Source: Luteirhabdus pelagi
Lineage (GTDB): Bacteria; Bacteroidota; Bacteroidia; Flavobacteriales; Flavobacteriaceae
Assembly: GCF_016827595.1 (NCBI RefSeq)
Contig: NZ_JAECMS010000001.1
Span: 496,001-560,000, forward strand
DNA: 64,000 bases
Reading direction: 5' to 3'
Part shown: in pieces, positions 35,900 through 44,232 of the stretch
How positions within the stretch are numbered: the stretch's first letter is position 1
Layout of the letters: the number at the start of each line of letters is the position of its first letter
Translations under genes and position numbers: made by a program
The notes under the pieces: generated by a model
What the model was told of the DNA's origin: nothing
Database searches by the model: none
The model's input: the letters and a program-made list of their open reading frames with translations, nothing else

Positions 35900-37219
35900 T
35901 TGACAATTAAAAATGTTTGTTTGAGATTTAGTTTTATATCGTATCGCCCACTCCCAAAAGTTGAAAAGCGGATACTACTTGCTATCCTAATTATAGTTAG
36001 TATTGGTTTGCTATTGAATCCTCCCATTTTTTCACCGGCTAGCTATAGTTTTACGGGCGCCTCCATCGTTCGCTATCCGGTATACGTAATTTTCATGAAG
36101 GTTTTGGAGGTACTCTTTGGACAGAATTTGGGTATCGCCACCGTTATCATTCAATCATTATTCGGAATGGTGACCCTATATTTCTTCTACCTAAAACTGA
36201 ATCATGTTATCAGAATACCGCTATGGCTTCGAATTATAGTTGGAATACTACTTTTCGTTCCCTATTTCCCTCCATTTCTCATCGCGCATAATATTGCGTC
36301 GGAAGGATTGGCGTATCCCCTGTATCTTTGGATGCTTTATTACACCATCAATACCTTCTGGCTTCGCAAGTCGCAGCATCTAATCTATTTTGGCATAGCC
36401 TTTTTAGGATTAGTGCTTACCAGGGGGCAGTTTGTTATTATAGCTCCAATACTTGCCGTAATCTATCTTATCTGGCAAAGAAAGAAAGATGGTGTAAGGA
36501 AAAAACTCTTTACCTGTGCCATCTTATTTAGCTTACCTTTTCTAGCTATTACATTAGATGCTACCTTTAAGAAAATGGTATATGGCCTTTTCACTACTTC
36601 TCCCTACACCTTTGTTAATGCCGTTGCTATGCCATTATTTCTTTCAAATTGGGACGATAGAACTGCAATAAAGAACAGCGACGATCGGGCTATTTTTGAG
36701 GAATCCTATCGCTTTATTGATAGTCTCGACTTGTTAGCAAGCAAAGTAAGGCAAGGGCCGCAAGCCCAATATCAATTGTTTCATGATAATTTTCCTAGAA
36801 TATGCAATCAAAATATTCATGATTACGGAAAACGCTATTATCGTCAGCAAGGATTTGAGTTGGGACCTGAATTCATCAAAATTGAGAATACTTGCAAGAA
36901 TTTATATTTTATTCTCGTGGGCGAAAATTGGAAGCAGTATCTCGTCTTATATACCACTGGGTTATCGTATGGCTTTGGCTCCTACTGGATTTGTCTATTG
37001 GCATTTATTCTTTTTGGATATACCGTTGTTGTTTTCCTAAAAAATCCAACAGATGAAAATGCCCTTTTGTTTTTCTTTGCTACCCTGGTAATGTCGAACG
37101 CTTTGGTAACCGCATTTGCTTGTCATAGCATACAACGCTATTTATTCTACAACTATTTCATAGAATGTTTGCTTCTATTTCTAATTGGTAAAAAGATATA
37201 TTTGCGCTATGCATCCTGA
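35900..37219 (+). CDS. Polytopic GT-C-like membrane glycosyltransferase, TTG start
   Basis: A 439-residue protein with about ten membrane helices (for example ILLAILIIVSIGLLLNPP, LWLRIIVGILLFVPYFPP, APILAVIYLIWQR, GSYWICLLAFILFGYTVVVF) and a soluble loop of about 100 residues between them (DDRTAIKNSDDRAIFEESYR). The hydrophobic pattern with IASEGLAYPLYLWML and LTRGQFVIIAPI resembles GT39/GT83-type enzymes that use polyprenyl-phosphate sugars. No named family is certain. The frame has TTG at 35900 and 35922 before the first helix, no ATG. It overlaps the GT2 gene behind it by 11 bp. Confidence 0.65.
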   Translation: MTIKNVCLRFSFISYRPLPKVEKRILLAILIIVSIGLLLNPPIFSPASYSFTGASIVRYPVYVIFMKVLEVLFGQNLGIATVIIQSLFGMVTLYFFYLKLNHVIRIPLWLRIIVGILLFVPYFPPFLIAHNIASEGLAYPLYLWMLYYTINTFWLRKSQHLIYFGIAFLGLVLTRGQFVIIAPILAVIYLIWQRKKDGVRKKLFTCAILFSLPFLAITLDATFKKMVYGLFTTSPYTFVNAVAMPLFLSNWDDRTAIKNSDDRAIFEESYRFIDSLDLLASKVRQGPQAQYQLFHDNFPRICNQNIHDYGKRYYRQQGFELGPEFIKIENTCKNLYFILVGENWKQYLVLYTTGLSYGFGSYWICLLAFILFGYTVVVFLKNPTDENALLFFFATLVMSNALVTAFACHSIQRYLFYNYFIECLLLFLIGKKIYLRYAS

Positions 37220-38360
37220 AGTATCCGTCGTAATGCCGTGTCTGAATGAAGCCGAAACTTTGGCTGTTTGTATCAAGAAAGCCCAAGGTTTTTTTGAAAG
37301 GGAGCATATTGAAGGTGAAGTCATAATTGCTGATAATGGTAGTACAGATGGCTCCCAGGATATTGCACGAAAATTAGGCGCTACGGTACAGCCTGTCTCG
37401 GAAAAAGGATACGGAAATGCCCTGAAAGGTGGAATAGCTGCTGCCAATGGCACTTATATAATGATGGGTGATGCCGACGATAGCTACGATTTCTCGAATA
37501 TGATGTCGTATGTCGAAAAACTTCGAGAAGGGTATGACTTGGTTATGGGAAACCGTTTTAAGGGTGGTATAGAAAAAGGAGCTATGCCGTTTCTTCATAA
37601 ATACCTAGGTAATCCAGTACTCTCCTTTATCGGACGCTTATTTTTTAGATTGAAAATAGGCGACTTCCACTGTGGGCTTCGCGGATTTAGTAAGGAAGCC
37701 TACAACCGAATGGAGTTGCGTACAAGCGGAATGGAATTCGCCAGTGAAATGGTCGTAAAAGCAGGTTTGAAGAATATGAAAATTGCCGAAGTGCCCACAA
37801 CCCTATCAAAAGATGGGCGGTCGCGTCCTCCCCATTTAAATACGTGGAAAGATGGCTGGCGACATTTGCGTTTTTTGCTTTTATACAGTCCAAAATGGCT
37901 GTTCTTATTGCCTGGAGCGGTTGCTATGAGTGTCGGACTTATTTTTTCATTCATTCTATTTTTCGGACCGTTGACGCTTTTTGGTGTTACATTCGATGTG
38001 CACACATTACTCTTCTCGACGGGATTGTGGCTGACCGGTTTTCAGTTAGTGTTGTTTTATGGACTAACGAAGGTATATACGGTAGAAAATGATTTGCTTC
38101 CAAAATCGAAAAAATATGACCGCCTTTTCAAAATACTGAATCTAGAAAAAGGGTTATTGCTCGGTGGCTTCTTAATTCTTATTGGTATTATGCTCGCCTT
38201 GATCGCTTTCTTCAACTGGAAAGAACTCAATTTCGGAAATATTGAAAACCATGTTACCATGCGAATGGCTATTGGGGCGGTAACTGCAATTCTCTTCGGT
38301 GTACAGACAGCGCTGTTTAGTCTGTTTTTTAGCGTACTTGGGTTGAAAAAAGCCCATTAG
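37209..38360 (+). CDS. GT2 polyprenyl-phosphate sugar synthase (DPM/GtrB-like)
   Basis: A 383-residue protein. Its catalytic domain reads EVSVVMPCLNEAETLAVCIK, VIIADNGSTDGSQDIA, YIMMGDADDSYDF (DxD), and CGLRGFSKEAYNRMEL; the last 150 residues have four membrane helices (LFLLPGAVAMSVGLIFSFIL and others). This is the layout of enzymes that charge undecaprenyl phosphate with glucose or mannose on the cytoplasmic side. The ATG at 37209 overlaps the GT-C-like gene by 11 bp; the GT-C would then use the product outside. Its TAG is the first base group of a heptamer repeat. Confidence 0.85.
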   Translation: MHPEVSVVMPCLNEAETLAVCIKKAQGFFEREHIEGEVIIADNGSTDGSQDIARKLGATVQPVSEKGYGNALKGGIAAANGTYIMMGDADDSYDFSNMMSYVEKLREGYDLVMGNRFKGGIEKGAMPFLHKYLGNPVLSFIGRLFFRLKIGDFHCGLRGFSKEAYNRMELRTSGMEFASEMVVKAGLKNMKIAEVPTTLSKDGRSRPPHLNTWKDGWRHLRFLLLYSPKWLFLLPGAVAMSVGLIFSFILFFGPLTLFGVTFDVHTLLFSTGLWLTGFQLVLFYGLTKVYTVENDLLPKSKKYDRLFKILNLEKGLLLGGFLILIGIMLALIAFFNWKELNFGNIENHVTMRMAIGAVTAILFGVQTALFSLFFSVLGLKKAH

Positions 38361-38386
38361 TCGGTAGTCTTTAGTCGGTAGTCCTA
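38359..38386. repeat. Heptamer repeat AGTCGGT-type, four units
   Basis: Four 7-bp units with the frame AGTCNNN: AGTCGGT (38359-38365), AGTCTTT, AGTCGGT (38373-38379), AGTCCTA. The first unit includes the last two bases of the GT2 stop codon. It is part of a 451-bp gap (38361-38811) that holds four such arrays, one promoter box and nothing else I can recognise. Confidence 0.65.
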
Positions 38387-38414
38387 ATGTAAAGTGAAAA
38401 ACTAAGGGCCAAGA

Positions 38415-38456
38415 GCTAGATGCTGGGTGCTGGGTGCTGGGTGCTGGGTGCTGTAA
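38415..38456. repeat. Heptamer repeat GCTGGGT, four exact copies
   Basis: Four perfect GCTGGGT units occupy 38422-38449. Flanking units GCTAGAT (38415-38421) and GCTGTAA (38450-38456) keep the same frame with changes, so the array degrades outwards. Confidence 0.8.
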
Positions 38457-38492
38457 ACAAAAAGCAAAATAACACATTGAAGCAATAGTATC

Positions 38493-38534
38493 AAATCACA
38501 AATTCCAAATTCCAAATTCCAAATTCCAAAAGCT
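38493..38534. repeat. Heptamer repeat AAATTCC, four exact copies
   Basis: AAATCAC (38493-38499) is followed by four perfect AAATTCC units (38500-38527) and AAAAGCT (38528-38534), all in one 7-bp frame. The same three unit types recur at 38683-38710, so the block was duplicated. Confidence 0.8.
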
Positions 38535-38682
38535 AAACTTGTTGGTCAATAGTCACGTGCGATATTTCTCCACTGCTCAACTTCTATATTATTTCCTAAT
38601 TTTCAACTTGCCTCCTTACGCCATTATATAATTTTCAAATTGACAAATTATTCCTCACAGCATCAACAGTAACAATAGCATC

Positions 38683-38710
38683 AAATTCCAAATCACAAAT
38701 TCCAAAAGCA
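38683..38710. repeat. Second AAATTCC-type heptamer block
   Basis: Units AAATTCC (38683-38689), AAATCAC, AAATTCC (38697-38703) and AAAAGCA follow one another in frame. The preceding bases (CAATAGCATC) also resemble those before the first block (CAATAGTATC), so the duplicated segment is longer than the repeat itself. Confidence 0.7.
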
Positions 38711-38760
38711 AAGATTGCAACTATCAAATTCATCTTCACCTATAATTAAAAGCATGCTTC

Positions 38761-38792
38761 TTTCATAGGTTCGCTGAAATAAAATACTTTTG
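38761..38792 (+). promoter_or_regulatory. Promoter of the ArnC-like operon
   Basis: TACTTTTG at 38785-38792 is an exact -7 box, with TTTC (one change from TTTG) at 38761-38764, 20 bp upstream. The ATG follows at 38812, giving a leader of roughly 15 nt. It would drive the ArnC-like, LAB_N and ArnT-like trio. Confidence 0.5.
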
Positions 38793-38811
38793 CCCCAACA
38801 AGCGCAATCGT

Positions 38812-39522
38812 ATGTACGAATTTACTATCATCGTTCCCGTGTATAATGAAGAGGAAAATCTCGAAAGGGTTGAGAAAGAATTACTTTCCTATATTGAAAA
38901 AGCCCCTAAAACGACAGCCATTCTCTTTGTGAACGATGGCTCGAGCGATAACAGTCAGCAGCTGATTGAAACCATCTGCCAGCGACAAGAACACTTTCAG
39001 TTTATATCCTTTGTTGAAAACCGTGGCCTTAGTGCTGCCATTAAAGCTGGATTCGACACGGTGACTTCTCCATTAGTTGGGTATATCGATAGCGATTTAC
39101 AGACACATCCAGAAGATTTCAACTTATTGCTAGAACACATAGGGGAATACGATTTGGTAACGGGTGTACGTGCCGATAGAAAAGATTCGTTTGTAAAGAA
39201 TATGTCTTCAAAAATAGCGAATGGTATTCGTAGAGCATTCACACATGACGGCATGGACGATACCGGCTGTCCGTTGAAGGTTATTAAAACCGAATATGCA
39301 AAACGAATTCCTATGTTCACGGGACTTCATCGTTTTTTACCCGCCATGATTCTTCTTCAGAATGGAAAAATAGTGCAAATTCCGATTCGCCATTTCCCCA
39401 GAACGGCGGGAACCGCAAAGTATCATTTGTGGAACCGACTTTTTGGTCCGTTGGTCGATTGCTTCGCATACTTATGGATGAAAAAGAAATACATCAATTA
39501 CGAAATTGAGAAAAAAGGATGA
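38812..39522 (+). CDS. ArnC-like GT2, undecaprenyl-phosphate glycosyltransferase
   Basis: A 236-residue GT2 enzyme: MYEFTIIVPVYNEEENLERV, ILFVNDGSSDNSQQLIE, RGLSAAIKAGFDTV, VGYIDSDLQTHPEDF (DxD), TGCPLKVIKTEYAKRIPMFT, and IRHFPRTAGTAKYHLWNR, the positively charged C-terminal pattern of ArnC/GtrB relatives. Unlike ArnC it has no C-terminal membrane helices, only a basic tail. The likely reaction is transfer of a sugar to undecaprenyl phosphate on the cytoplasmic face. Its TGA overlaps the next ATG (ATGA). First gene of a three-gene unit. Confidence 0.85.
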   Translation: MYEFTIIVPVYNEEENLERVEKELLSYIEKAPKTTAILFVNDGSSDNSQQLIETICQRQEHFQFISFVENRGLSAAIKAGFDTVTSPLVGYIDSDLQTHPEDFNLLLEHIGEYDLVTGVRADRKDSFVKNMSSKIANGIRRAFTHDGMDDTGCPLKVIKTEYAKRIPMFTGLHRFLPAMILLQNGKIVQIPIRHFPRTAGTAKYHLWNRLFGPLVDCFAYLWMKKKYINYEIEKKG

Positions 39523-40157
39523 TTGAGCAGTTAAGCTATATCACCCTCATCGGATTTTTAGGGCAAGGACTCTTTTTCTCGCGCTTTTTGGTACAATGGC
39601 TCCTCTCTGAAAAACACAAAAAGGTTATCACCCCTTCCGTTTTTTGGAAACTTAGCCTGCTAGCCTCCATTATTTTCTTCATTTATGGTTATCTGCGCGA
39701 AGATTTTGCCATCATGCTCGGCCAATCCCTTACCTATTTCATATACATCCGAAACCTTCAGCTACAGGGCGAATGGCAAAAGATGCATCGCGTTTTTCAA
39801 TGGTTGTTCTTTGCCTTTCCATTGTTCATCGTAATTTATTCCTATAACAATGGTGAGTACGATTTACAGCAATTCTTTAGCAGCAACAATATTGCACCTT
39901 GGTTATTAGTATTGGGGATTGTTTCGCAACTCGTTTTTATCTTTCGATTCGTTTTTCAATGGTTGGTGAGCGAACGCAGCAAAACGTCGCAACTCCCCTT
40001 GGGTTTTTGGGCCATTAGCCTTACAGGATCCGTATTGATTCTATTGTATTCCATTTTCCGTCAGGATATTGTGCTATTTTCGGCTCATAGCGTCGGAATG
40101 ATTGTGTATATTAGAAACATAATAATCTGGAGAAAAGAACGTCGCACCCATGCGTAA
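39519..40157 (+). CDS. Seven-helix protein with two LAB_N domains (SWEET-like layout)
   Basis: A 212-residue integral membrane protein made of two lipid-A-biosynthesis N-terminal (LAB_N) domains. Repeat 1 (about residues 10-80) has SRFLVQWLLSEKHK, VFWKLSLLAS and LTYFIYIRNL; repeat 2 (about 130-201) has FRFVFQWLVSERSK, GFWAISLTGS and VGMIVYIRNI. Each repeat supplies three helices and a seventh helix (QWLFFAFPLFIVIYSY) links them, so the layout is 3+1+3. It has no LpxB catalytic part. The start overlaps the ArnC-like stop by 4 bp and the end overlaps the ArnT-like start by 8 bp. A transport role for a lipid-linked sugar is inference. Confidence 0.82.
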   Translation: MIEQLSYITLIGFLGQGLFFSRFLVQWLLSEKHKKVITPSVFWKLSLLASIIFFIYGYLREDFAIMLGQSLTYFIYIRNLQLQGEWQKMHRVFQWLFFAFPLFIVIYSYNNGEYDLQQFFSSNNIAPWLLVLGIVSQLVFIFRFVFQWLVSERSKTSQLPLGFWAISLTGSVLILLYSIFRQDIVLFSAHSVGMIVYIRNIIIWRKERRTHA

Positions 40158-41775
40158 ATACCAATATTTCATCTTATTGGCCTTTACCTGCCTGACTGTT
40201 TATTTTTCGAACCTCAATATGTTACCCGTGAACATCATGGAGGCGCGAAATTTTATCACGGCTCGGGAAATGGTAGACGATGGCAACTGGCTACTCACTA
40301 CCCTTAATGGCGAACCACGCTACGAAAAACCACCATTACCAACTTGGCTTACCGCTATTTCAGGAATGGTATTCGGTTTCGACAACCAAGCCGGTTTACG
40401 ACTCCCTGCTTCGCTTATAACTGTAGTGCTACTATTGCTATTCTATAAACTTTCGGAACGCATTACGAAGGATATGGAAGTTGGCCTTATCGCTTCACTC
40501 GTACTAGCGACCTCCTTTTATATGGTGTTTGCGGGTAGAAACGGTCAATGGGACATCTTCACCCATGGGTTTATGATGATCGGCATCTATTTTCTCTATA
40601 AACTCTTCACCCAAAAAACAAAACACTACTCCTTTGCCCTTTTGGCTGGATTAGGGATTGGCGCTTCGTTTATGAGTAAGGGCCCTGTTTCCTTTTACGC
40701 CTTATTGCTACCGTTTTTAATTGCTTATGGTTTGGTGTTGAAAGGAAAGGAAATCCGAAATCGGATTGGTCCGCTGTTAGTTGTCTTATTCGTAAGCGTC
40801 ATTGTTTCAGGTTGGTGGTATGGGTATGTGTATTGGAAAGATGCGGAGCATTTACTTGCTATTACTGGTGAAGAGACCGAAAATTGGACCAGCTATAACA
40901 TTCGTCCTTTTTATTACTATTGGAGCTTTTTCACCCAGAGCGGCATCTGGACGATTCCTGCCTTCATCAGTTTGTTGTATCCCTATTTGAAGGATAGGGT
41001 GACGAACAAAAAAGCCTACACCTTTAGTTTACTTTGGACCGTGGCTTCGGTGGTGTTGCTTTCAATTATTCCAGAGAAGAAATCGCGCTATCTATTGCCT
41101 GTTTTAATTCCATTGGCATTGAATATTTCTTTCTATATTCAGTATTTGATTCACAATTTCAAGGACATTCGGTCAACACTTGAAAAGATTCCTGTCTACC
41201 TTCACTTCGGCTTGGTAGGGTTAATAGGTATCATTTTCTCCTTTGGCGGCTATCTATACCTACAGGAGAAGGTGGATGGTTTTTGGGTGTGGTATTGTTT
41301 ACTCGCTATTGCGCTATTGGGATTTGGTATTTTTATACTGAAGAATTTGTTTCAGAAGAATATCCGTTGGGCGTTTTATTATACGGTTCTTTTCGTTTGT
41401 TCGATATTGATTTTCGGATTACCGATGACAAATACGCTTCTTCATAATGAAAACTACCAATCCATTTCAGCATTGAAGGAAACGGCTCCCGTGAAGGACC
41501 TCAACATTTATGAATACAATGAGTTCTCACCTGAAATTGTATGGAATTACAAAGCACCTACGCCAGTATTGAAATCGAAGGAAAAATTAGAACTACCTTC
41601 GGAAGAAACCTTTGGTGTTTTAGTTCGAGATCAGGCATTAGAAAATTTTGAACAGGATTTTCAAGGTTTTTCAGTCAAAAAACTTGGTGAAGTAGACATG
41701 AACTCTGCAAGTCCCGGAAGCCGTTCGCATCGTAAGCGGTTAGTCCGAACGTTGTATAAAATCTCTAGAAAATAA
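40150..41775 (+). CDS. ArnT/GT39-like lipid-linked sugar transferase
   Basis: A 541-residue GT-C enzyme with about a dozen membrane helices. The first periplasmic loop has the ArnT/PMT pattern: VNIMEARNFITAREMVDDGN, WLLTTLNGEPRYEKPPLPTW, then FDNQAGLRLPASLITV. Later features are SFMSKGPVSFYALLLPFLIA and IPEKKSRYLLPVLIPLALNI. The C-terminal soluble domain is small. Such enzymes use undecaprenyl-phosphate sugars to decorate lipid A or proteins in the periplasm. The start overlaps the LAB_N gene by 8 bp. It ends back to back with the convergent PAP2 gene. Confidence 0.87.
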   Translation: MRKYQYFILLAFTCLTVYFSNLNMLPVNIMEARNFITAREMVDDGNWLLTTLNGEPRYEKPPLPTWLTAISGMVFGFDNQAGLRLPASLITVVLLLLFYKLSERITKDMEVGLIASLVLATSFYMVFAGRNGQWDIFTHGFMMIGIYFLYKLFTQKTKHYSFALLAGLGIGASFMSKGPVSFYALLLPFLIAYGLVLKGKEIRNRIGPLLVVLFVSVIVSGWWYGYVYWKDAEHLLAITGEETENWTSYNIRPFYYYWSFFTQSGIWTIPAFISLLYPYLKDRVTNKKAYTFSLLWTVASVVLLSIIPEKKSRYLLPVLIPLALNISFYIQYLIHNFKDIRSTLEKIPVYLHFGLVGLIGIIFSFGGYLYLQEKVDGFWVWYCLLAIALLGFGIFILKNLFQKNIRWAFYYTVLFVCSILIFGLPMTNTLLHNENYQSISALKETAPVKDLNIYEYNEFSPEIVWNYKAPTPVLKSKEKLELPSEETFGVLVRDQALENFEQDFQGFSVKKLGEVDMNSASPGSRSHRKRLVRTLYKISRK

Positions 41776-42339
41776 TTAGGCCCACTTTCGATTGGCCCAT
41801 CGCTGAAGTCCGTAGGCACCCCATCCAATCCAAGCTCCGAAAAACATCCCGGTAATAATATCCAACGGATAGTGAACTCCCAGATAAATCCTACTGTAGG
41901 CTGTTCCGATTGCCCAAACTAATAGTAAAAAGGGAAGATAATAATACCGTTTACGCAATAATAGCCCCATAAATACTGCTGCAGCCATGCTACTAGCTGC
42001 GTGGGCCGAAAAATAACCATAACGTCCGCAGCGTTCTGCAACAAAGCGCATTTGATCTTGTAGTGCTTCTACCTGACACGGACGTGGACGCTCGAAACCG
42101 TGCTTAAAAAGGTTTGAAAGCTGATCGGTGGCGGTAATCATTAGCGCAGCAGCAACCAAGATGATCCCTGTTGCTTTCCAACCGTATTCGCGATAGATTA
42201 AAAATAGCATGAGCGCATACAGTGGAATTGACGACCACTTTTCGGTGACGAAGTTCCAAAACCCGTCCCATGAGGTATTTCCCAATCCGTTTAGGAACAA
42301 AAATAATTCGGTGTCATATTCCAGCAGCTGATCAATCAT
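41776..42339 (-). CDS. PAP2-family membrane phosphatase
   Basis: A 187-residue membrane phosphatase with all three PAP2 motifs: KHGFERPRP (motif 1), FSAHAASSMAAA (motif 2, His general acid), and SRIYLGVHYPLDII (motif 3, nucleophile His). About five helices. PAP2 enzymes dephosphorylate undecaprenyl-PP, lipid A or phosphatidate; the position facing the ArnT-like gene favours lipid A or Und-PP, as inference. The ATG overlaps the end of the small acidic protein gene by 8 bp. Confidence 0.88.
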   Translation of the reverse strand: MIDQLLEYDTELFLFLNGLGNTSWDGFWNFVTEKWSSIPLYALMLFLIYREYGWKATGIILVAAALMITATDQLSNLFKHGFERPRPCQVEALQDQMRFVAERCGRYGYFSAHAASSMAAAVFMGLLLRKRYYYLPFLLLVWAIGTAYSRIYLGVHYPLDIITGMFFGAWIGWGAYGLQRWANRKWA

Positions 42340-42562
42340 CCTCGTAGCGTGCTACTTCACGGTCGTAGAATTCGGTGGCTTCCCGAATAAAGTTTTCGGT
42401 TTCACTTTCGAGTTCCTTCTGATCGTGTGAATCGAATTCTTCTAACCATTCTACTTCATCATTGGCTAGGTTGATGATAAAACGAGGAAATTCGGTATGA
42501 ATGACAAAAACCGCATCTGGAAAATCGGTGTTATCGCCAAGTAGGTATTTTGGTATGTCCAT
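42332..42562 (-). CDS. Small acidic protein, uncharacterised
   Basis: A 76-residue soluble protein with very high Asp/Glu content (LANDEVEWLEEFDSHDQKEL, then a C-terminal acidic helix ending ARYEDD) and a short beta part at the front (DAVFVIHTEFPRFIINL). I recognise no named family. Its end overlaps the PAP2 gene by 8 bp, so the two are co-expressed. Confidence 0.7.
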   Translation of the reverse strand: MDIPKYLLGDNTDFPDAVFVIHTEFPRFIINLANDEVEWLEEFDSHDQKELESETENFIREATEFYDREVARYEDD

Positions 42563-42610
42563 ATTCTTTTATTGTTTGTTTCGCTACGCGAATTTTAAAA
42601 ATACTATAAT

Positions 42611-44011
42611 TTATGTCAATGCCGAATCCTTTACAATAAGCCGGTTCGACAATTTGTTGAAACGAATAAACAGCAAAACGCCCGAAGCAGTTAGTCCCGC
42701 CAAAAGTCCAATCCAAATACCACTGCTGCCATACTCTTCATGCATACTCAGGTAATAGGAAATCGGAAAACCGATGGCCCAGTAGGCTATAAATGTTATG
42801 ACCGTTGGAATTTTCACATCTTGCATACCTCGCAAGGCACCTAAGGCTACCACTTGAAGCGTATCCGAAATCTGGAAAATAGCTGAAATCAATAATAATT
42901 GGGCTGCAATTGTCGCCACTTCCAGGTTATCCAATCGTTCTGCCACATTATCGTAATCCAAATACAGTTTCGGAAGAGCATCCTTAAAAATTACAAACAA
43001 TAGGGCGAAAACAACAGCCAGCAATATTGAAAGGAGAAATATTGAAAACGCGATTCGCCTTAATTCTCGAAATCGCTGCAATCCTTTTTGATTTCCCACC
43101 CGAATCATTGCAACCACACTAAACCCCGTTGCCACCATAAAAGTCATGGAAGAAAGGTTGAGCGCAATCTGATTGGCCGCTTGTGGGTTCTTTCCCAAAA
43201 TTCCCGACAACCAAATGGCTGCAGTAAAGATTCCGACTTCAAAAAACATCTGTAGGGCTGAAGGCATGCCCAGGTTCATCAACTTCTTGAGTTCTGTTTT
43301 GGCAAGCTCGAAGAACTTTATATTGAGTACAAATGGTCTCGATTTCTTCTTCCGACTGAGCATATACCACAGATAGGCCACCATAACCACTCTCGATGCC
43401 AACGTTCCGATGGCTGCCCCTACGATTCCAAGTTGGGGCATCCCCCATTTTCCGAAGATGAAGATATAGTTCAGAAAAACATTTACTATGTTCGCAACGA
43501 TGGTTGCATACATGGGATATCGCGTAAGAGAAAGTCCATCGCTAAATTGCTTAAATGCCTGAAAAACGATCATCGGCAAAAGAGACACAGCAACCAAGTT
43601 TAGGTATGGCATTGCAAGCGCCACAACTTCTGGCGGTTGGTTCATAGCGTACATCAAGGGTTTACCGGCAAATACTAAAGCGACTAAAAGAATTCCGAGT
43701 ACCGTACATAAAAAAAGGCCGTGTTTAAAGGCCGATTTTCCCTTGGTAAAGCTTCCTTCCCCATCTGCCTCGGCGACTAGCGGTGTAATCGCAGTAGAAA
43801 AACCAATCCCGAAAGACATCGCAATAAACATAAAGCTATTCCCAAGCGATACCGCGGCAAGTTCAGCGGTACCTAATTGCCCAACCATAATGTTATCGAC
43901 CAAAGCCACAACAGTATGCCCGAGCATGCCGAGGATAACCGGCATAGCAAGGTGTACATTATAGCGGAACTCTTTGGTGTATTGCTGCAGCACTGCGAAA
44001 AATTTTGGCAA
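42611..44011 (-). CDS. MATE family multidrug exporter (NorM-like)
   Basis: A 466-residue exporter with 12 membrane helices in two MatE halves: MPVILGMLGHTVVALVDNIM and VGQLGTAELAAVSLGNSFMF mark the first, GMPSALQMFFEVGIFTAAIW the second. It expels cationic drugs in exchange for Na+ or H+. The upstream initiator is TTG at 44011; GTG at 43993 would also fit the family N-terminus, so the start is uncertain. Confidence 0.87.
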   Translation of the reverse strand: MPKFFAVLQQYTKEFRYNVHLAMPVILGMLGHTVVALVDNIMVGQLGTAELAAVSLGNSFMFIAMSFGIGFSTAITPLVAEADGEGSFTKGKSAFKHGLFLCTVLGILLVALVFAGKPLMYAMNQPPEVVALAMPYLNLVAVSLLPMIVFQAFKQFSDGLSLTRYPMYATIVANIVNVFLNYIFIFGKWGMPQLGIVGAAIGTLASRVVMVAYLWYMLSRKKKSRPFVLNIKFFELAKTELKKLMNLGMPSALQMFFEVGIFTAAIWLSGILGKNPQAANQIALNLSSMTFMVATGFSVVAMIRVGNQKGLQRFRELRRIAFSIFLLSILLAVVFALLFVIFKDALPKLYLDYDNVAERLDNLEVATIAAQLLLISAIFQISDTLQVVALGALRGMQDVKIPTVITFIAYWAIGFPISYYLSMHEEYGSSGIWIGLLAGLTASGVLLFIRFNKLSNRLIVKDSALT

Positions 44012-44113
44012 AGGTAGAAAAGTGAAGCAAGGAAGCCTTTGGGATTCAAGATTATTTCATCGATTAGTATTTGTAATCCTGATGAAAAACTAGCAACCTC
44101 CCTAAAAACAAAA

Positions 44114-44140
44114 CCCACCCTCAATAAAATCAAGGGTGGG
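44114..44140 (-). terminator. Intrinsic terminator of grpE-dnaJ
   Basis: Arms 44114-44121 (CCCACCCT) and 44133-44140 (AGGGTGGG) pair perfectly over 8 bp. On the minus strand the hairpin is followed by TTTTGTTTTT. It lies 93 bp after the dnaJ stop. The rest of the 44012-44232 gap shows nothing else. Confidence 0.6.
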
Positions 44141-44232
44141 AAAAAAATTGCTATGAAAAAGAAAAATTATCGCACAAAAGATTGTTGCGACATTTCAAAT
44201 ATAGGGAAAAATATGAGAATATTAACTTTTAA

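Noticed and set aside
38415-38710. Phage attachment or integron site
   Set aside because: No integrase, recombinase or tRNA gene is near; simple heptamer repeats explain the sequence.
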